Shown piece after piece: positions 1-7,725 of a stretch of DNA of 64,000 bases; the first letter of the stretch is position 1, and each line of letters opens with the position of its first letter. The position numbers and the translations under genes are program-made. The stretch is taken from assembly GCF_000423885.1 (NCBI RefSeq), contig NZ_AUIV01000009.1, forward strand, positions 62,001 to 126,000. Reading direction: 5' to 3'. This stretch comes from Thermomonas fusca DSM 15424 (GTDB taxonomy: Bacteria; Pseudomonadota; Gammaproteobacteria; Xanthomonadales; Xanthomonadaceae). The notes beneath the pieces are model-generated. The model made no database searches. It saw only the letters and a program-made list of their open reading frames with translations, and was not told the origin of the DNA.

Positions 1-1
1 G

Positions 2-1510
2 GACGTGTCCGGCGCGCCGCTGGTCGAGCGCAAGGCGCTGCTGGAGGCCGTTCTGGACACGCCGCCGCCGCACCTGGCCTACAGCTCGCACGTGCTGGGC
101 GAGGGCGAGCGCGCCTGGCGGCTGGCCTGCGAACAGGACTTCGAAGGCATCGTGTCGAAGCGTGCGGACCGCGCCTACCACCCCGGCCGCTCGCCGGAAT
201 GGCGCAAGACCAAGCACGTGCTTGCCGACGAATTCGCGGTGGTCGGCTACAGCGCGCCGAAGGGCAGCCGCGTCGGCATTGGTGCGCTGCTGCTGGCCAC
301 GCCGGAAGGGCGCGGCTGGCGCTACGTCGGCCGGCTGGGCAGCGGCTTCAGCGACGCGCTGCTGCTGCAGCTGGCAAAGCAACTGGGCGAAGGCCAACGC
401 GAACCGACCGCGCGGGTGGAGGTGGGCGATCCCGAACTGCGCCGCGCGCGCTGGGTCGCGCCGCAGCTGGTGGTGGAAGCGAACTATCGTGGCATCGGCG
501 GCAACGGCCTGCTGCGGCAGGCCTCGCTGAAGGCGATGCGTGCCGACAAGACCGCAGCCGACCTGCACGACCGCGACCGCGCGCCGGCTTCCACGGCGAA
601 GACCGAGGGCAAGACCATGGCCAGCAAGAAGGCAACGGAAGAGGCGATCGTCGTCACCCATCCGCAGCGGGTGGTGTTTCCCGACGACGGCATCCGCAAG
701 CAGCAGGTGTTCGACTACTACCGCAGCATGCTGCCGTGGCTGCTGCCGGAAATCGCCGGCCGCCCGCTCTCGATCGTGCGTTGCCCGCAAGGCGCGGCGC
801 GGCCGTGCTTTTTCCAGAAGCACGGCGGCGCCGGCATGCAACAGGTGGACAGCCTGCGCCTGCGCGAGGAGTCCGGCGCGCAAGAGGACTACCTGGTGGT
901 GCGCGATGCCGCCGGCCTGCTGGAGCTGGTGCAGTTCAACGCGCTGGAGTTCCACCCCTGGGGCGCGCAGGCCGCCGATCCCGAGCGCGCCGACCGGCTG
1001 GTGTTCGACCTCGATCCCGGCCCGGACGTGGCGTGGAAGGAAGTCGTCGCGGCGGCGCGCACGCTGCGCAAGCGGCTGCAGGAACTGGGCCTGGCCAGCT
1101 GGCTGCGCACCTCCGGCGGCAAGGGCCTGCACGTGGTGGTGCCGCTGCGGCCGGCTTTCGCATGGCCGCAGGCGAAGGCGTTCGCGCACGGTTTCGCCGA
1201 GGCGCTGGCGGCTTCCGAGCCGCTGAAGTTCGTCGCCACCGCGTCCAAGCAGGTGCGCAAGGGCCGGATCTTCGTGGACTACCTGCGCAACAGCCGCGGC
1301 GCCACCAGCGTGGCCTCGTTCTCTCTGCGCGCGCGCACCGGCGCGCCGGTGGCGATGCCGATCCGCTGGGAAGAGTTGGGGCGGCTGAAGGGCCCGGCGC
1401 AGTTCACCCTGCGCAACGCGGCGGCGCGGATGCGGCGGCTGCGCGCGCATCCGTGGGCCGGCATCGACGATGTGCAGCAGGACCTGTCGCGGATCGTCGA
1501 TCCTGGCTGA
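2..1510 (+). CDS. ligD: DNA ligase D (LigD), C-terminal part: end of ligase domain plus polymerase domain
   Basis: This is the multifunctional ligase of bacterial non-homologous end joining, which works with Ku. The window opens inside the gene, so the 5' part is missing. The first 185 or so residues are the end of the ATP-dependent ligase domain and its OB fold (EGIVSKRAD, then EWRKTKH). A Lys/Thr-rich linker follows, then an archaeo-eukaryotic-primase-type polymerase domain. The polymerase shows the metal-binding motif VFDLDPGPDV, the nucleotide-binding motif TSGGKGLHVVVPL and the later Asp in FVDYLRNSRG. The ligase-then-polymerase order is seen in many proteobacterial LigD proteins; whether an N-terminal phosphoesterase domain exists cannot be seen. 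Ku lies about 6.2 kb downstream on the same strand. Confidence 0.95.
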   Translation, partial: DVSGAPLVERKALLEAVLDTPPPHLAYSSHVLGEGERAWRLACEQDFEGIVSKRADRAYHPGRSPEWRKTKHVLADEFAVVGYSAPKGSRVGIGALLLATPEGRGWRYVGRLGSGFSDALLLQLAKQLGEGQREPTARVEVGDPELRRARWVAPQLVVEANYRGIGGNGLLRQASLKAMRADKTAADLHDRDRAPASTAKTEGKTMASKKATEEAIVVTHPQRVVFPDDGIRKQQVFDYYRSMLPWLLPEIAGRPLSIVRCPQGAARPCFFQKHGGAGMQQVDSLRLREESGAQEDYLVVRDAAGLLELVQFNALEFHPWGAQAADPERADRLVFDLDPGPDVAWKEVVAAARTLRKRLQELGLASWLRTSGGKGLHVVVPLRPAFAWPQAKAFAHGFAEALAASEPLKFVATASKQVRKGRIFVDYLRNSRGATSVASFSLRARTGAPVAMPIRWEELGRLKGPAQFTLRNAAARMRRLRAHPWAGIDDVQQDLSRIVDPG

Positions 1511-1736
1511 GGCGCCGCTGCCGGCCATGCAGGGCGCGCGCCCGCCACATTCACGCCCTCAGCAGGCGGCGACGCGGCGCGCGCAGCGGTTGCACGGTAG
1601 CGCGCAGAAGCCGGAACGCTGAACAAGCTGCAACGGCGGGAAAAATCTGCGCTGAATGGGTGGTGTGCGCGCGAACCCTGTCGGCATCGATGGTGGGATG
1701 ATGGCCGACTAGGGAAACCGGCAGGATGGAGCGCAC

Positions 1737-2099
1737 ATGCGTGATCTTCTTGGACTGCGCGTACTCGTGGTGGAACCCGACAGGACGCTGGCCTTCGTGC
1801 TGGCGGATGCTCTGACCCTGGCCGGCGCTCGCGTCGTGGCGATGTGCTCGAACCTGAGCGAAGCCGCGCGCGGACGCGAAACGCCGCAGGCGCTGGTGGT
1901 GGGCACGCGCTCGACCGGGAACCCGGAAGCCGCCGCGCGCGATGCGCAACGCTGGGGGCTGCCTTTCCTGCTGACCTGTGACCGGCCGGTTTCGGTGGGC
2001 GACGCGCGCAATGCGCGCTGCCTGACCAAGCCGTTCTGCTACCACGACCTGGTGGAGGGCCTGATCGACTGTGCGTTCGCCCACGACGCGCCACGGTAG
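1737..2099 (+). CDS. Degenerate stand-alone receiver-like protein lacking the phospho-acceptor Asp
   Basis: This is a 120-residue single-domain protein with the response-regulator fold signature: LRVLVVEPDR at the N-terminus (acidic cluster), LLTCD in the position of the conserved Thr strand, and CLTKPF with the conserved Lys-Pro. Where a receiver carries its phosphorylatable Asp at the end of strand 3, this protein reads ALVVGTRSTG, so the Asp is absent. It is probably not phosphorylated in the usual way and may act as a pseudo-receiver or protein-binding adaptor. There is no output domain. It sits 155 nt upstream of the sigma-54 activator gene on the same strand and could be part of its circuit, but this is inference. 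Confidence 0.75.
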   Translation: MRDLLGLRVLVVEPDRTLAFVLADALTLAGARVVAMCSNLSEAARGRETPQALVVGTRSTGNPEAAARDAQRWGLPFLLTCDRPVSVGDARNARCLTKPFCYHDLVEGLIDCAFAHDAPR

Positions 2100-2254
2100 C
2101 GGGCGAAAGCCGGATTGCGGCATGGCATCGCCACGCCGAAACGTGCTGGCTGCGGCGCGCGGTAGTGCATTCGTGGGCGGCGTGATCGGCATCGATTCAG
2201 CTGCGTGAGTGAAACCGGGCGGGCGTTTAACCACCTCGCGAGAGAATCACCGCC

Positions 2255-3610
2255 ATGGTCGATGCAATGGCGAGAATCCTGATCGTCGATGACGATCCCG
2301 ACTTCGGGGAATGCGCGGCGGCCTTTGCCGCACAGCAGGGATGCGAGGTGATCCTGGCGCCGACGCTGGCGCAGGCGAGGGAAGCCCTGGCGCAGCGGAT
2401 GGATCTGATCCTGCTGGATCTGCACCTGCCCGACGGCAGCGGGCTTGACCTGCTGCAGGACATCGACCTTGCCCAGCAGGGCAGGATCGTGGTGCTCACC
2501 GGGCACCCCTGCCTGGACAGCGCGCGCCGCGCGGTGTCAGAGCCGATCGTCGAATACCTGCTCAAGCCGCTGCCGGCGGAGCGGCTGATTTCGATGTTCG
2601 CCCATGCTGCGGAGAACGCGCGCACCATCGCTTCCGACCAGCAGCTGATGCGGACCGGCTTGCTGGGGCGTTCGCGCCCGCTGCGCGAAGCGGTGGCGAC
2701 CCTGCTGCGGATCGCGCCGACCGATGTGTCGGTGCTGCTGACCGGAGAAAGCGGCACCGGCAAGGAGCTGGCCGCGAAAACCCTGCACGAGGCCAGCGGC
2801 AACCGCGGCGCATTCGTCGCCCTGAATTGCGGCGCGGTGCCGGGTGAACTGCTGGCCAGCCAGCTGTTCGGCCACGAGCGCGGCAGCTTCACCGGCGCGA
2901 TGAACCGCCACATCGGCGTGTTCGAGCAGGCCGAGCACGGCACCCTGTTTCTCGACGAAATCGCGGAGATGCCGCCGCAGCTGCAGGTGTACCTGTTGCG
3001 CGTGCTGGAAACCGGCTGCATCACCCGCGTTGGTGGCAGCGACGACATCCGCGTCCCGGTGCGGGTGGTGGCCGCGACCAACCGCGACCCGCTGGAAGCC
3101 GTAGCCGAAGGCCGGCTGCGCGAAGACCTGTACTACCGGCTGGCCGACATCGCCATCCACATGCCGCCGCTGCGCGATCGCGACGACGACGTGCTTCTGC
3201 TGGCGCGTGCGTTCATCGATCGCCTGAACGCGCGCTATGGCCAGCGCAAGCGGCTGGCGCCCGGCTGCGAGCGGGCGCTGCTGCGGCACCTGTGGCCGGG
3301 CAACGTGCGCGAGCTGCGCAGCGCGGTGCAGCGCGCCTACCTGCTCGAGCCCGGCAACCAGGTGATGGTTGGGCCGGCGTCCGCGCAACAGGCGGTGCTG
3401 CGAGAAACCGATACCAGCATCGTGTTCAGCATCGGCACCACCATGGCCGACATGGAGCGCCGCATGCTGCTGAAGACGCTCTCGCATTTCGACAACGACA
3501 AGACCGCGGCGGCGCGCGCGCTGGGCATCAGCGTGCGCACGGTGCACAACCACCTCGCGCGGATCGCCGCCGAGGAAGGCCGGCCCGGGTGCGACCAAAC
3601 GATGGCATAG
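2255..3610 (+). CDS. NtrC-family sigma-54-dependent response regulator
   Basis: This is a three-domain transcriptional activator that remodels RNA polymerase holding sigma-54 (RpoN). The receiver domain (about residues 6-120) is intact: the VDDDPD acidic pocket, Asp in LILLDLHLPD, Thr in VVLTGH and Lys in YLLKPL. The AAA+ domain shows Walker A GESGTGKE, the sigma-54-contacting loop as GSFTGA (classically GAFTGA), Walker B GTLFLDEIAEM and Arg fingers near LREDLYYRLAD. A Fis-type helix-turn-helix ends the protein (AAARALGISVRTVHNHLARI). GAGAGA at about 2240 supports the ATG at 2255; ATG 2267 is an alternative. No partner histidine kinase is seen. Two sigma-54 promoter matches lie downstream (3909, 5350) and are its likely targets. 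Confidence 0.93.
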   Translation: MVDAMARILIVDDDPDFGECAAAFAAQQGCEVILAPTLAQAREALAQRMDLILLDLHLPDGSGLDLLQDIDLAQQGRIVVLTGHPCLDSARRAVSEPIVEYLLKPLPAERLISMFAHAAENARTIASDQQLMRTGLLGRSRPLREAVATLLRIAPTDVSVLLTGESGTGKELAAKTLHEASGNRGAFVALNCGAVPGELLASQLFGHERGSFTGAMNRHIGVFEQAEHGTLFLDEIAEMPPQLQVYLLRVLETGCITRVGGSDDIRVPVRVVAATNRDPLEAVAEGRLREDLYYRLADIAIHMPPLRDRDDDVLLLARAFIDRLNARYGQRKRLAPGCERALLRHLWPGNVRELRSAVQRAYLLEPGNQVMVGPASAQQAVLRETDTSIVFSIGTTMADMERRMLLKTLSHFDNDKTAAARALGISVRTVHNHLARIAAEEGRPGCDQTMA

Positions 3611-3825
3611 CCGGCCTTTCCGCCGCAGCACGGCGCGAACACGCGCTGCGCAATGCCTTGAGCGTGCTGGAACTGTCGCTGTCCATCGCCCGCGATGCGC
3701 TGGAGCATGACGATGCCGAGCGCGCGGTGGAATTCATCGCCCGTGCGGAGCAGGCCAGCCGGCAATGCCGGCAACTGTTCGCAGTAAAGCCCGCGCGTGG
3801 CGACGGGCATTGCACGCCGGCCTGA
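3589..3825 (+). CDS. Small helical protein overlapping the sigma-54 activator gene
   Basis: A 78-residue frame starts at GTG 3589 and overlaps the last 22 nt of the activator gene in another frame. A strong Shine-Dalgarno sequence (GAGGAAGG, about 3572-3579) lies 9-10 nt before the GTG, which supports real, translationally coupled expression. The protein is predicted to be mainly helical, with amphipathic stretches such as ALRNALSVLELSLSIARDAL and AVEFIARAEQASRQC, and has two Cys. It is not recognised as a known family. The size, helicity and position behind a response regulator would suit a small partner or histidine-kinase-fragment-like protein, but nothing in the sequence proves this. The third-codon GC bias fits coding. 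Confidence 0.62.
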   Translation: MRPNDGIAGLSAAARREHALRNALSVLELSLSIARDALEHDDAERAVEFIARAEQASRQCRQLFAVKPARGDGHCTPA

Positions 3826-3908
3826 CACAACTGCATCGCGCGGAAGGAATTGCCCGCGCAGTTTTCGATCGAAGTCCTGAAAGCCGCGGCCGCACTGGGT
3901 TCCGCAGC

Positions 3909-3924
3909 TGGCACGGCGCTTGCG
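3909..3924 (+). promoter_or_regulatory. Sigma-54 (-24/-12) promoter of the BON gene
   Basis: The sequence TGGCACG-GCGC-TTGCG has the conserved GG (3910-3911) and GC (3922-3923) dinucleotides separated by exactly 10 nt. It matches the sigma-54 consensus TGGCACG-N4-TTGC at all fixed positions. It lies 57 nt upstream of the BON-protein start and about 300 nt downstream of the sigma-54 activator gene. A TTCGATCGAA palindrome around 3872-3881 and an AACTGC...GCAGTT imperfect inverted repeat just upstream could be activator sites, but this is not established. Confidence 0.72.
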
Positions 3925-3980
3925 TAGGTATTGATGCGGGCCGTCGTGGCCCGCGCCATCGCAAACACAAGGAGGACACC

Positions 3981-5243
3981 GTGCGCAATTCGATCCCCAG
4001 CGGACATTCGACCACCACCGGCACCGGCGAACTGAAAGCGGTTGCCAAGGAGGCGTGGGACGTGGGAGCGCACGCCTTGCACGCGGCGGGCAATTGGCTC
4101 GACAACATGAGGGCAATCAGAATGAAAGACCGCAACCAGGACAACCACGGACAGGATCGCGCACGTGCGCAGGCCGGCTATCGCAACGGCATGACCGGCA
4201 ACGGCAATCGCCTTGGCGGGCGCCAGGAATACGGGCAACAGAGCCAGGGATTTGGCGAGTCGGCGTCCTCGGACATGCGCGGCGAATTCGAGCAGCGGCA
4301 TGCGCCGTGGCGCGAACAGGGTCTGGGCAGTGGCGACTATCCATACGACCAGCACGGCAATCGCGCCGAGGCCCGCCACGGCGGCTACGGCATGGACGAG
4401 GCCGAGCGCACCTACGGCCGCGAGCAGGAGCGCGGCAGCGGATTCGGCAGCAGCCAGCAGTACGACGACATGCGCGGCGGCCCGGGTGGCTCCGCCTATC
4501 AGGGCTCCGGCTATGGCCAGGAGTACGCGCAGCAGGGTTATGGTCAGCAGCAGGGTCGCGGTTTTGCACAGCAGGGTTATGGCCAGGGCCGCTATCCGCA
4601 ACAGGGCTTCAGTCAGGAGCAGGGCCGCAGCTACGCGCAGCAGGGCTACGGCCAGGGCAGTTATCCGCAGCAGCAGGGCTATGGCCAGGGAAGCTACGCG
4701 CGGCAGCAGGGCTACGGCCAGGGCAGCTATCCGCAGCAGGGCAGCTACGGCTCGCAACAGGACCATGTGTATGGCCGGGAATACGGCGAACAGGGCGGGA
4801 TGCGTTCGGGTTCCAGCTACTGGGGCCAGCAGTCCGGCCAGAGCCGCAGCTTCGAGAGCCGGCGCGGCCTGGGGCCGAGCAGCTACACCCGCAGCGACGA
4901 GCGCATCCGCGAGGATCTGAACGAACGCCTGATGGACGATGACTTCGTCGATGCCCGCAACATCACGGTGGAAGTGCAGAACGGCACCGTGAACCTGAAT
5001 GGCAGTGTCGATGAGCGCTGGGAAAAGCATCGCGCCGAAGACCTGGCCGATGGCTGCAGCGGCGTGCGCGAAGTGCGCAACAACATCCGCGTTGCGTCCG
5101 GTGCGTCGGCATCGGCGTCAGCATCCAGCTCGTCTTCGCAGTCGGACCCGCGCGCGGCATCGAACGCGTCGAACACGACCACCGGCAACAAGAACGGCAG
5201 CAGCACCAAGTCGTCGGGCGGCGGGTCGGGCTCGCTTTCGTGA
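3981..5243 (+). CDS. BON-domain protein with long Gly/Tyr/Gln-rich repeat region
   Basis: This 420-residue protein is mostly disordered. It has a short N-terminal segment, a long hydrophilic linker, a tandem region of GYGQGSYPQQ-like units (about residues 173-260), a C-terminal BON domain (about residues 300-373: SYTRSDERIREDLNERL through GVREVRNNIRV) and a Ser/Gly/Asn tail. BON domains are found in OsmY-like stress proteins and bind membranes or ligands. No signal peptide is apparent. The GTG at 3981 is chosen because AAGGAGGA precedes it at good spacing; the upstream open frame has poor coding character. ATG 4122 is a later alternative. The gene follows a sigma-54 promoter match. The Tyr/Gln/Gly repeat resembles phase-separating low-complexity proteins, which is inference. 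Confidence 0.85.
   Translation: MRNSIPSGHSTTTGTGELKAVAKEAWDVGAHALHAAGNWLDNMRAIRMKDRNQDNHGQDRARAQAGYRNGMTGNGNRLGGRQEYGQQSQGFGESASSDMRGEFEQRHAPWREQGLGSGDYPYDQHGNRAEARHGGYGMDEAERTYGREQERGSGFGSSQQYDDMRGGPGGSAYQGSGYGQEYAQQGYGQQQGRGFAQQGYGQGRYPQQGFSQEQGRSYAQQGYGQGSYPQQQGYGQGSYARQQGYGQGSYPQQGSYGSQQDHVYGREYGEQGGMRSGSSYWGQQSGQSRSFESRRGLGPSSYTRSDERIREDLNERLMDDDFVDARNITVEVQNGTVNLNGSVDERWEKHRAEDLADGCSGVREVRNNIRVASGASASASASSSSSQSDPRAASNASNTTTGNKNGSSTKSSGGGSGSLS
4501..4760 (+). repeat. In-frame tandem repeat, GYGQGSYPQQ-type units
   Basis: Imperfect tandem units of about 30-36 nt encode variants of QQGYGQGSYPQQ (GRYPQQ, GSYARQ, GFSQEQ). The nucleotide units are similar but not identical, so copy number could vary by slippage or recombination. 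The repeat is part of the BON gene and is not intergenic. Confidence 0.8.
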
Positions 5244-5349
5244 GCGCCATGAACAGCGGCGCGTGCAGGTCCTGCGCGTCAACGCGGATTTTGCGCGCGA
5301 CGACCACGGGCAGGACGCGCAGAACCGCATGGGAGCGCGCTCCACCGGT

Positions 5350-5365
5350 TGGCCCGCAACCTGCA
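5350..5365 (+). promoter_or_regulatory. Second sigma-54 (-24/-12) promoter, before the small protein-RES-Ku gene run
   Basis: TGGCCCG-CAAC-CTGCA has GG (5351-5352) and GC (5363-5364) with 10 nt between them. It differs from the consensus TGGCACG-N4-TTGCA at two positions (A to C, T to C). It lies 62 nt upstream of ATG 5427, almost the same distance as the first sigma-54 site from its gene. A perfect 12-nt palindrome GGAGCGCGCTCC (5332-5343) and GCAGGTCCTGC (about 5269-5279) lie upstream and are possible activator sites. Confidence 0.62.
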
Positions 5366-5426
5366 TAACTCAACATGCCCATGCGCAAGCAGGGCAATCC
5401 GATCCGGAACAACAAGGAGCAAGGAC

Positions 5427-5621
5427 ATGCCGAACAACAACCCCACCGGTAAGAACCAGCACACCGACAACGACCGGAACCAGGGCATGAAGAACGCCGG
5501 CACCAACGAGCGCTCGGGCCAGCACCAGCGCAGCGCCGGCTCGCGCCCGGACGAGCAGCAGGGCAGCAACAAGGGCCGCAGCGACAGCGACCTGAACAAC
5601 GACAGGCGCGGCAACCGCTGA
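5427..5621 (+). CDS. Small hydrophilic, disordered stress-type protein
   Basis: This 64-residue protein is made almost entirely of Asn, Gln, Asp, Arg, Ser and Gly (start MPNNNPTGKN, end LNNDRRGNR), with no hydrophobic core and no Cys or Trp. AAGGAGCAAGG just before the ATG at 5427 is a good ribosome-binding site. The longer upstream frame is not needed. The composition resembles small hydrophilin/KGG-type general stress proteins, but no family motif is firmly recognised. It is the first gene after the second sigma-54 promoter and lies 34 nt before the RES gene, so it probably heads an operon. Confidence 0.75.
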   Translation: MPNNNPTGKNQHTDNDRNQGMKNAGTNERSGQHQRSAGSRPDEQQGSNKGRSDSDLNNDRRGNR

Positions 5622-5655
5622 AGCGGCCCGCCAACCTCCCCCTCACGGGCAGAAC

Positions 5656-6240
5656 ATGAACAAGAATCTGGACGAAGCGCTCGAAGACAGTTTCCCGGCC
5701 AGTGACCCGCCGGCGTTCACCTCGTCGGTCGCCGCCACCGCGGCAAGCGACGTACTGCCCGCAAGCACGGACGATGCAGCCAGGGACGGCAGGGTTCACG
5801 TGTATCGCATCGTCGAGGACAGGAAGTCCGCCCAGGCCTTCAGCGGTGCCGAAGGCGCCGCTGAGGGTCGCTGGACCAGCCGCGAGAGCCCGGCGATCTA
5901 TGCATCGTTGTCGCCGGCCGGGGCGATGCTGGAATTCATGGCCCATCTGGAAGGCCGTACCCCGCAGTCGCTGATGCTGGCGGTGGCCAGCCTGCCGGTG
6001 CAGGACGTCCTGGTACAGGGCGAACTGCTGGCGGACTGGGACCAGCGGCCCTATCGCGAACACGTGCAGGCCATCGGCGATACCTGGCACAAGTCCGGCA
6101 AATCGCTGGCGCTGCGCGTCCCCAGCGCGCTGTGTCCGGACGAATGCAACATCCTCATCAATCCCGATCACCCGCATTTCGCGCAGATGGTGGTAATCCG
6201 GCTGCTGCCGGTCACCGTGGATGAGCGCATCCGCATCTGA
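5656..6240 (+). CDS. RES-domain protein with N-terminal DSFPASDPPA motif
   Basis: This 194-residue protein starts with LDEALEDSFPASDPPA, a motif found at the start of many small stress proteins. A RES domain follows (about residues 48-185). RES proteins such as MbcT and ParT are NAD+-degrading or ADP-ribosylating toxins normally paired with a Xre-type antitoxin. The residues expected at the active site can be placed: Arg in HVYRIV, the GRWTSRESPAIYAS segment with Tyr, and Glu in MLEFMAHL. No Xre/antitoxin gene lies on either side; instead the neighbours are a 64-aa hydrophilic protein and an iron permease-like gene. It may be a chromosomal stress-response RES protein and not a toxin-antitoxin pair. 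The ribosome-binding site is weak. Confidence 0.82.
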   Translation: MNKNLDEALEDSFPASDPPAFTSSVAATAASDVLPASTDDAARDGRVHVYRIVEDRKSAQAFSGAEGAAEGRWTSRESPAIYASLSPAGAMLEFMAHLEGRTPQSLMLAVASLPVQDVLVQGELLADWDQRPYREHVQAIGDTWHKSGKSLALRVPSALCPDECNILINPDHPHFAQMVVIRLLPVTVDERIRI

Positions 6241-6262
6241 ATTCCAGCGCAAGGAGGCGCAC

Positions 6263-6655
6263 ATGGCAGGCTTTCGCCGCTTTGCCCAGACCACATCACG
6301 CTGTGCAGGTCACCCCGTCGCCTTCGGCATCGCCGCGGGCGCAGTGTTGGTGTGGGCGATTTCCGGGCCGATGTTCGACTACTCCGCCGAATGGCAGCTG
6401 GTGATCAACACCGGCACCACCATCGTCACCTTCCTGATGGTGTTCCTGATCCAGAACGCGCAGAACCGCGACACCGAAGCGATCCAGATCAAGCTGGACG
6501 AATTGATCCGGGCGGTGAAGGACGCGGACAACGCGATGATGGACCTGGGGCGGATGGAAGAAGCCGAGCTGGAGGCGCTGCGCCAATACTACGAACGGCT
6601 GGGGCGCAACGCCGGCTGCGCGCTGGAAAAACGCCGCGGCAAACCAGCGGAGTGA
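6263..6655 (+). CDS. Low-affinity iron permease family protein
   Basis: This 130-residue protein has two hydrophobic segments (about residues 16-33 and 45-65) and a charged C-terminal helix rich in Glu/Arg. The ISGPMFDYSAEWQLVINTGTT stretch and the following QNAQNRDTEAIQIKLDEL are typical of the FetP/low-affinity iron permease family, which is membrane-bound and whose transport role in bacteria is poorly tested. AAGGAGG lies 6 nt before ATG 6263, which decides the start. It is 22 nt after the RES gene, consistent with one operon. Confidence 0.82.
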   Translation: MAGFRRFAQTTSRCAGHPVAFGIAAGAVLVWAISGPMFDYSAEWQLVINTGTTIVTFLMVFLIQNAQNRDTEAIQIKLDELIRAVKDADNAMMDLGRMEEAELEALRQYYERLGRNAGCALEKRRGKPAE

Positions 6656-6726
6656 ACACTGGGCGGACGCCTCCTTCACGGGGCGTCGTGCACCTTCAAC
6701 GCAACGGAAGAACCGGTGATGCAGCC

Positions 6727-7710
6727 ATGACCAGCCGAGCAGACGCCACTGCGCACCGCCAGCGCAAATTGCAGGCCGAGGCGGACGCCGCGCCCCGCAA
6801 GAAGGCTGCGAAGAAGACCGACGGCGGCAAAAAGAAAGCGGTGCAGGCAGGCACCCGCCGGCAGCCGCAGAACCCTATGCCGGCGCAGCACCTGCGCAAG
6901 CCGGGCAAGGAGGCCGATCTCGAGCTGCAGCCGCGCTGGCAGGCGCCGGACTACGTCGGCAGCGGCAAGCTGGACGGCATGGCGGCGCTGGTGACCGGCG
7001 GCGATTCCGGAATCGGCCGCGCGGTAGCGGTGCTGTTCGCGCGCGAGGGCGCCGACGTGGCCATCCTCTACCTCAGCGAACACGACGACGCAAAGCAGAC
7101 CTGCGCGGCGGTGGAAGCCGAAGGGCGCCGCTGCATCGCCATTCCCGGCGATGTCCGCGACAGCAGCTTCTGCGAGCGCGCCGTCGAACAGGTGCGCAAG
7201 GCCTTCGGCAAGCTCGACGTGCTGGTCAACAACGCCGCCTTCCAGCTGCACGCAGAGCGTATCGAGGACATCGACGACGCGCGCCTGCAGGAAACCCTGC
7301 AGACCAACATCGCCGGCTATTTCCACATGGCGCGCGCGGCGGTGCCGCACCTGCCGCGCGGCGGCAGCATCATCAATACCGGCTCGGAAACCGCGCTGTT
7401 CGGCAGCCCCAAGCTGCTGGACTACTCGGCCACCAAGGGCGCCATCCACGCGTGGACGAAATCGCTGGCCAGCCACCTGCTGGCGCGCGGCATCCGGGTC
7501 AACTGCGTGGCGCCGGGCCCGGTGTGGACGCCGCTAAACCCCGCCGACAAGTCCGCAAAAGAGGTGGCGAAGTTCGGCGCAGACAGCGACATGGGCCGGC
7601 CCGCGCAGCCGGAGGAAATCTCGCCTGCATTCGTGTTCCTCGCATCTCCCGTCACCGCCTCCTACGTCAACGGCGTGGTGCTGCCGGTGATGGGCGGCCC
7701 GCGCGGCTGA
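6727..7710 (+). CDS. Short-chain dehydrogenase/reductase with lysine-rich N-terminal extension
   Basis: This 327-residue NAD(P)-dependent oxidoreductase of the YhdF/YhxC-like subgroup has a cofactor motif TGGDSGIGRAVA, NNAA, a catalytic Ser in NTGSETALFG and YSATK carrying the Tyr and Lys. The first 80 or so residues before the Rossmann fold are unusual. They include APRKKAAKKTDGGKKKAV, a basic tail like that on Ku two genes later. The substrate is unknown. The ATG at 6727 follows a GGAAG sequence. It lies 71 nt after the iron permease-like gene and 15 nt before ku. Confidence 0.9.
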   Translation: MTSRADATAHRQRKLQAEADAAPRKKAAKKTDGGKKKAVQAGTRRQPQNPMPAQHLRKPGKEADLELQPRWQAPDYVGSGKLDGMAALVTGGDSGIGRAVAVLFAREGADVAILYLSEHDDAKQTCAAVEAEGRRCIAIPGDVRDSSFCERAVEQVRKAFGKLDVLVNNAAFQLHAERIEDIDDARLQETLQTNIAGYFHMARAAVPHLPRGGSIINTGSETALFGSPKLLDYSATKGAIHAWTKSLASHLLARGIRVNCVAPGPVWTPLNPADKSAKEVAKFGADSDMGRPAQPEEISPAFVFLASPVTASYVNGVVLPVMGGPRG

Positions 7711-7725
7711 AGGGGGGTCACGACG

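Noticed and set aside
3765..3980. Upstream extension of the BON protein
   Set aside because: It covers the small 78-aa gene and the sigma-54 promoter. AAGGAGGA sits directly before GTG 3981.
4501..4760. Possible CRISPR-like repeat array
   Set aside because: The units are in-frame coding repeats without unique spacers.
5249..5368. Short frame after the BON gene
   Set aside because: Poor codon pattern, no ribosome-binding site, and it overlaps the second sigma-54 promoter.
6085..6100. Third sigma-54-like match TGGCAC-N5-CGGCA
   Set aside because: It has the 10-nt spacing but the TTGC element is CGGC and it lies inside the RES coding sequence; likely chance.
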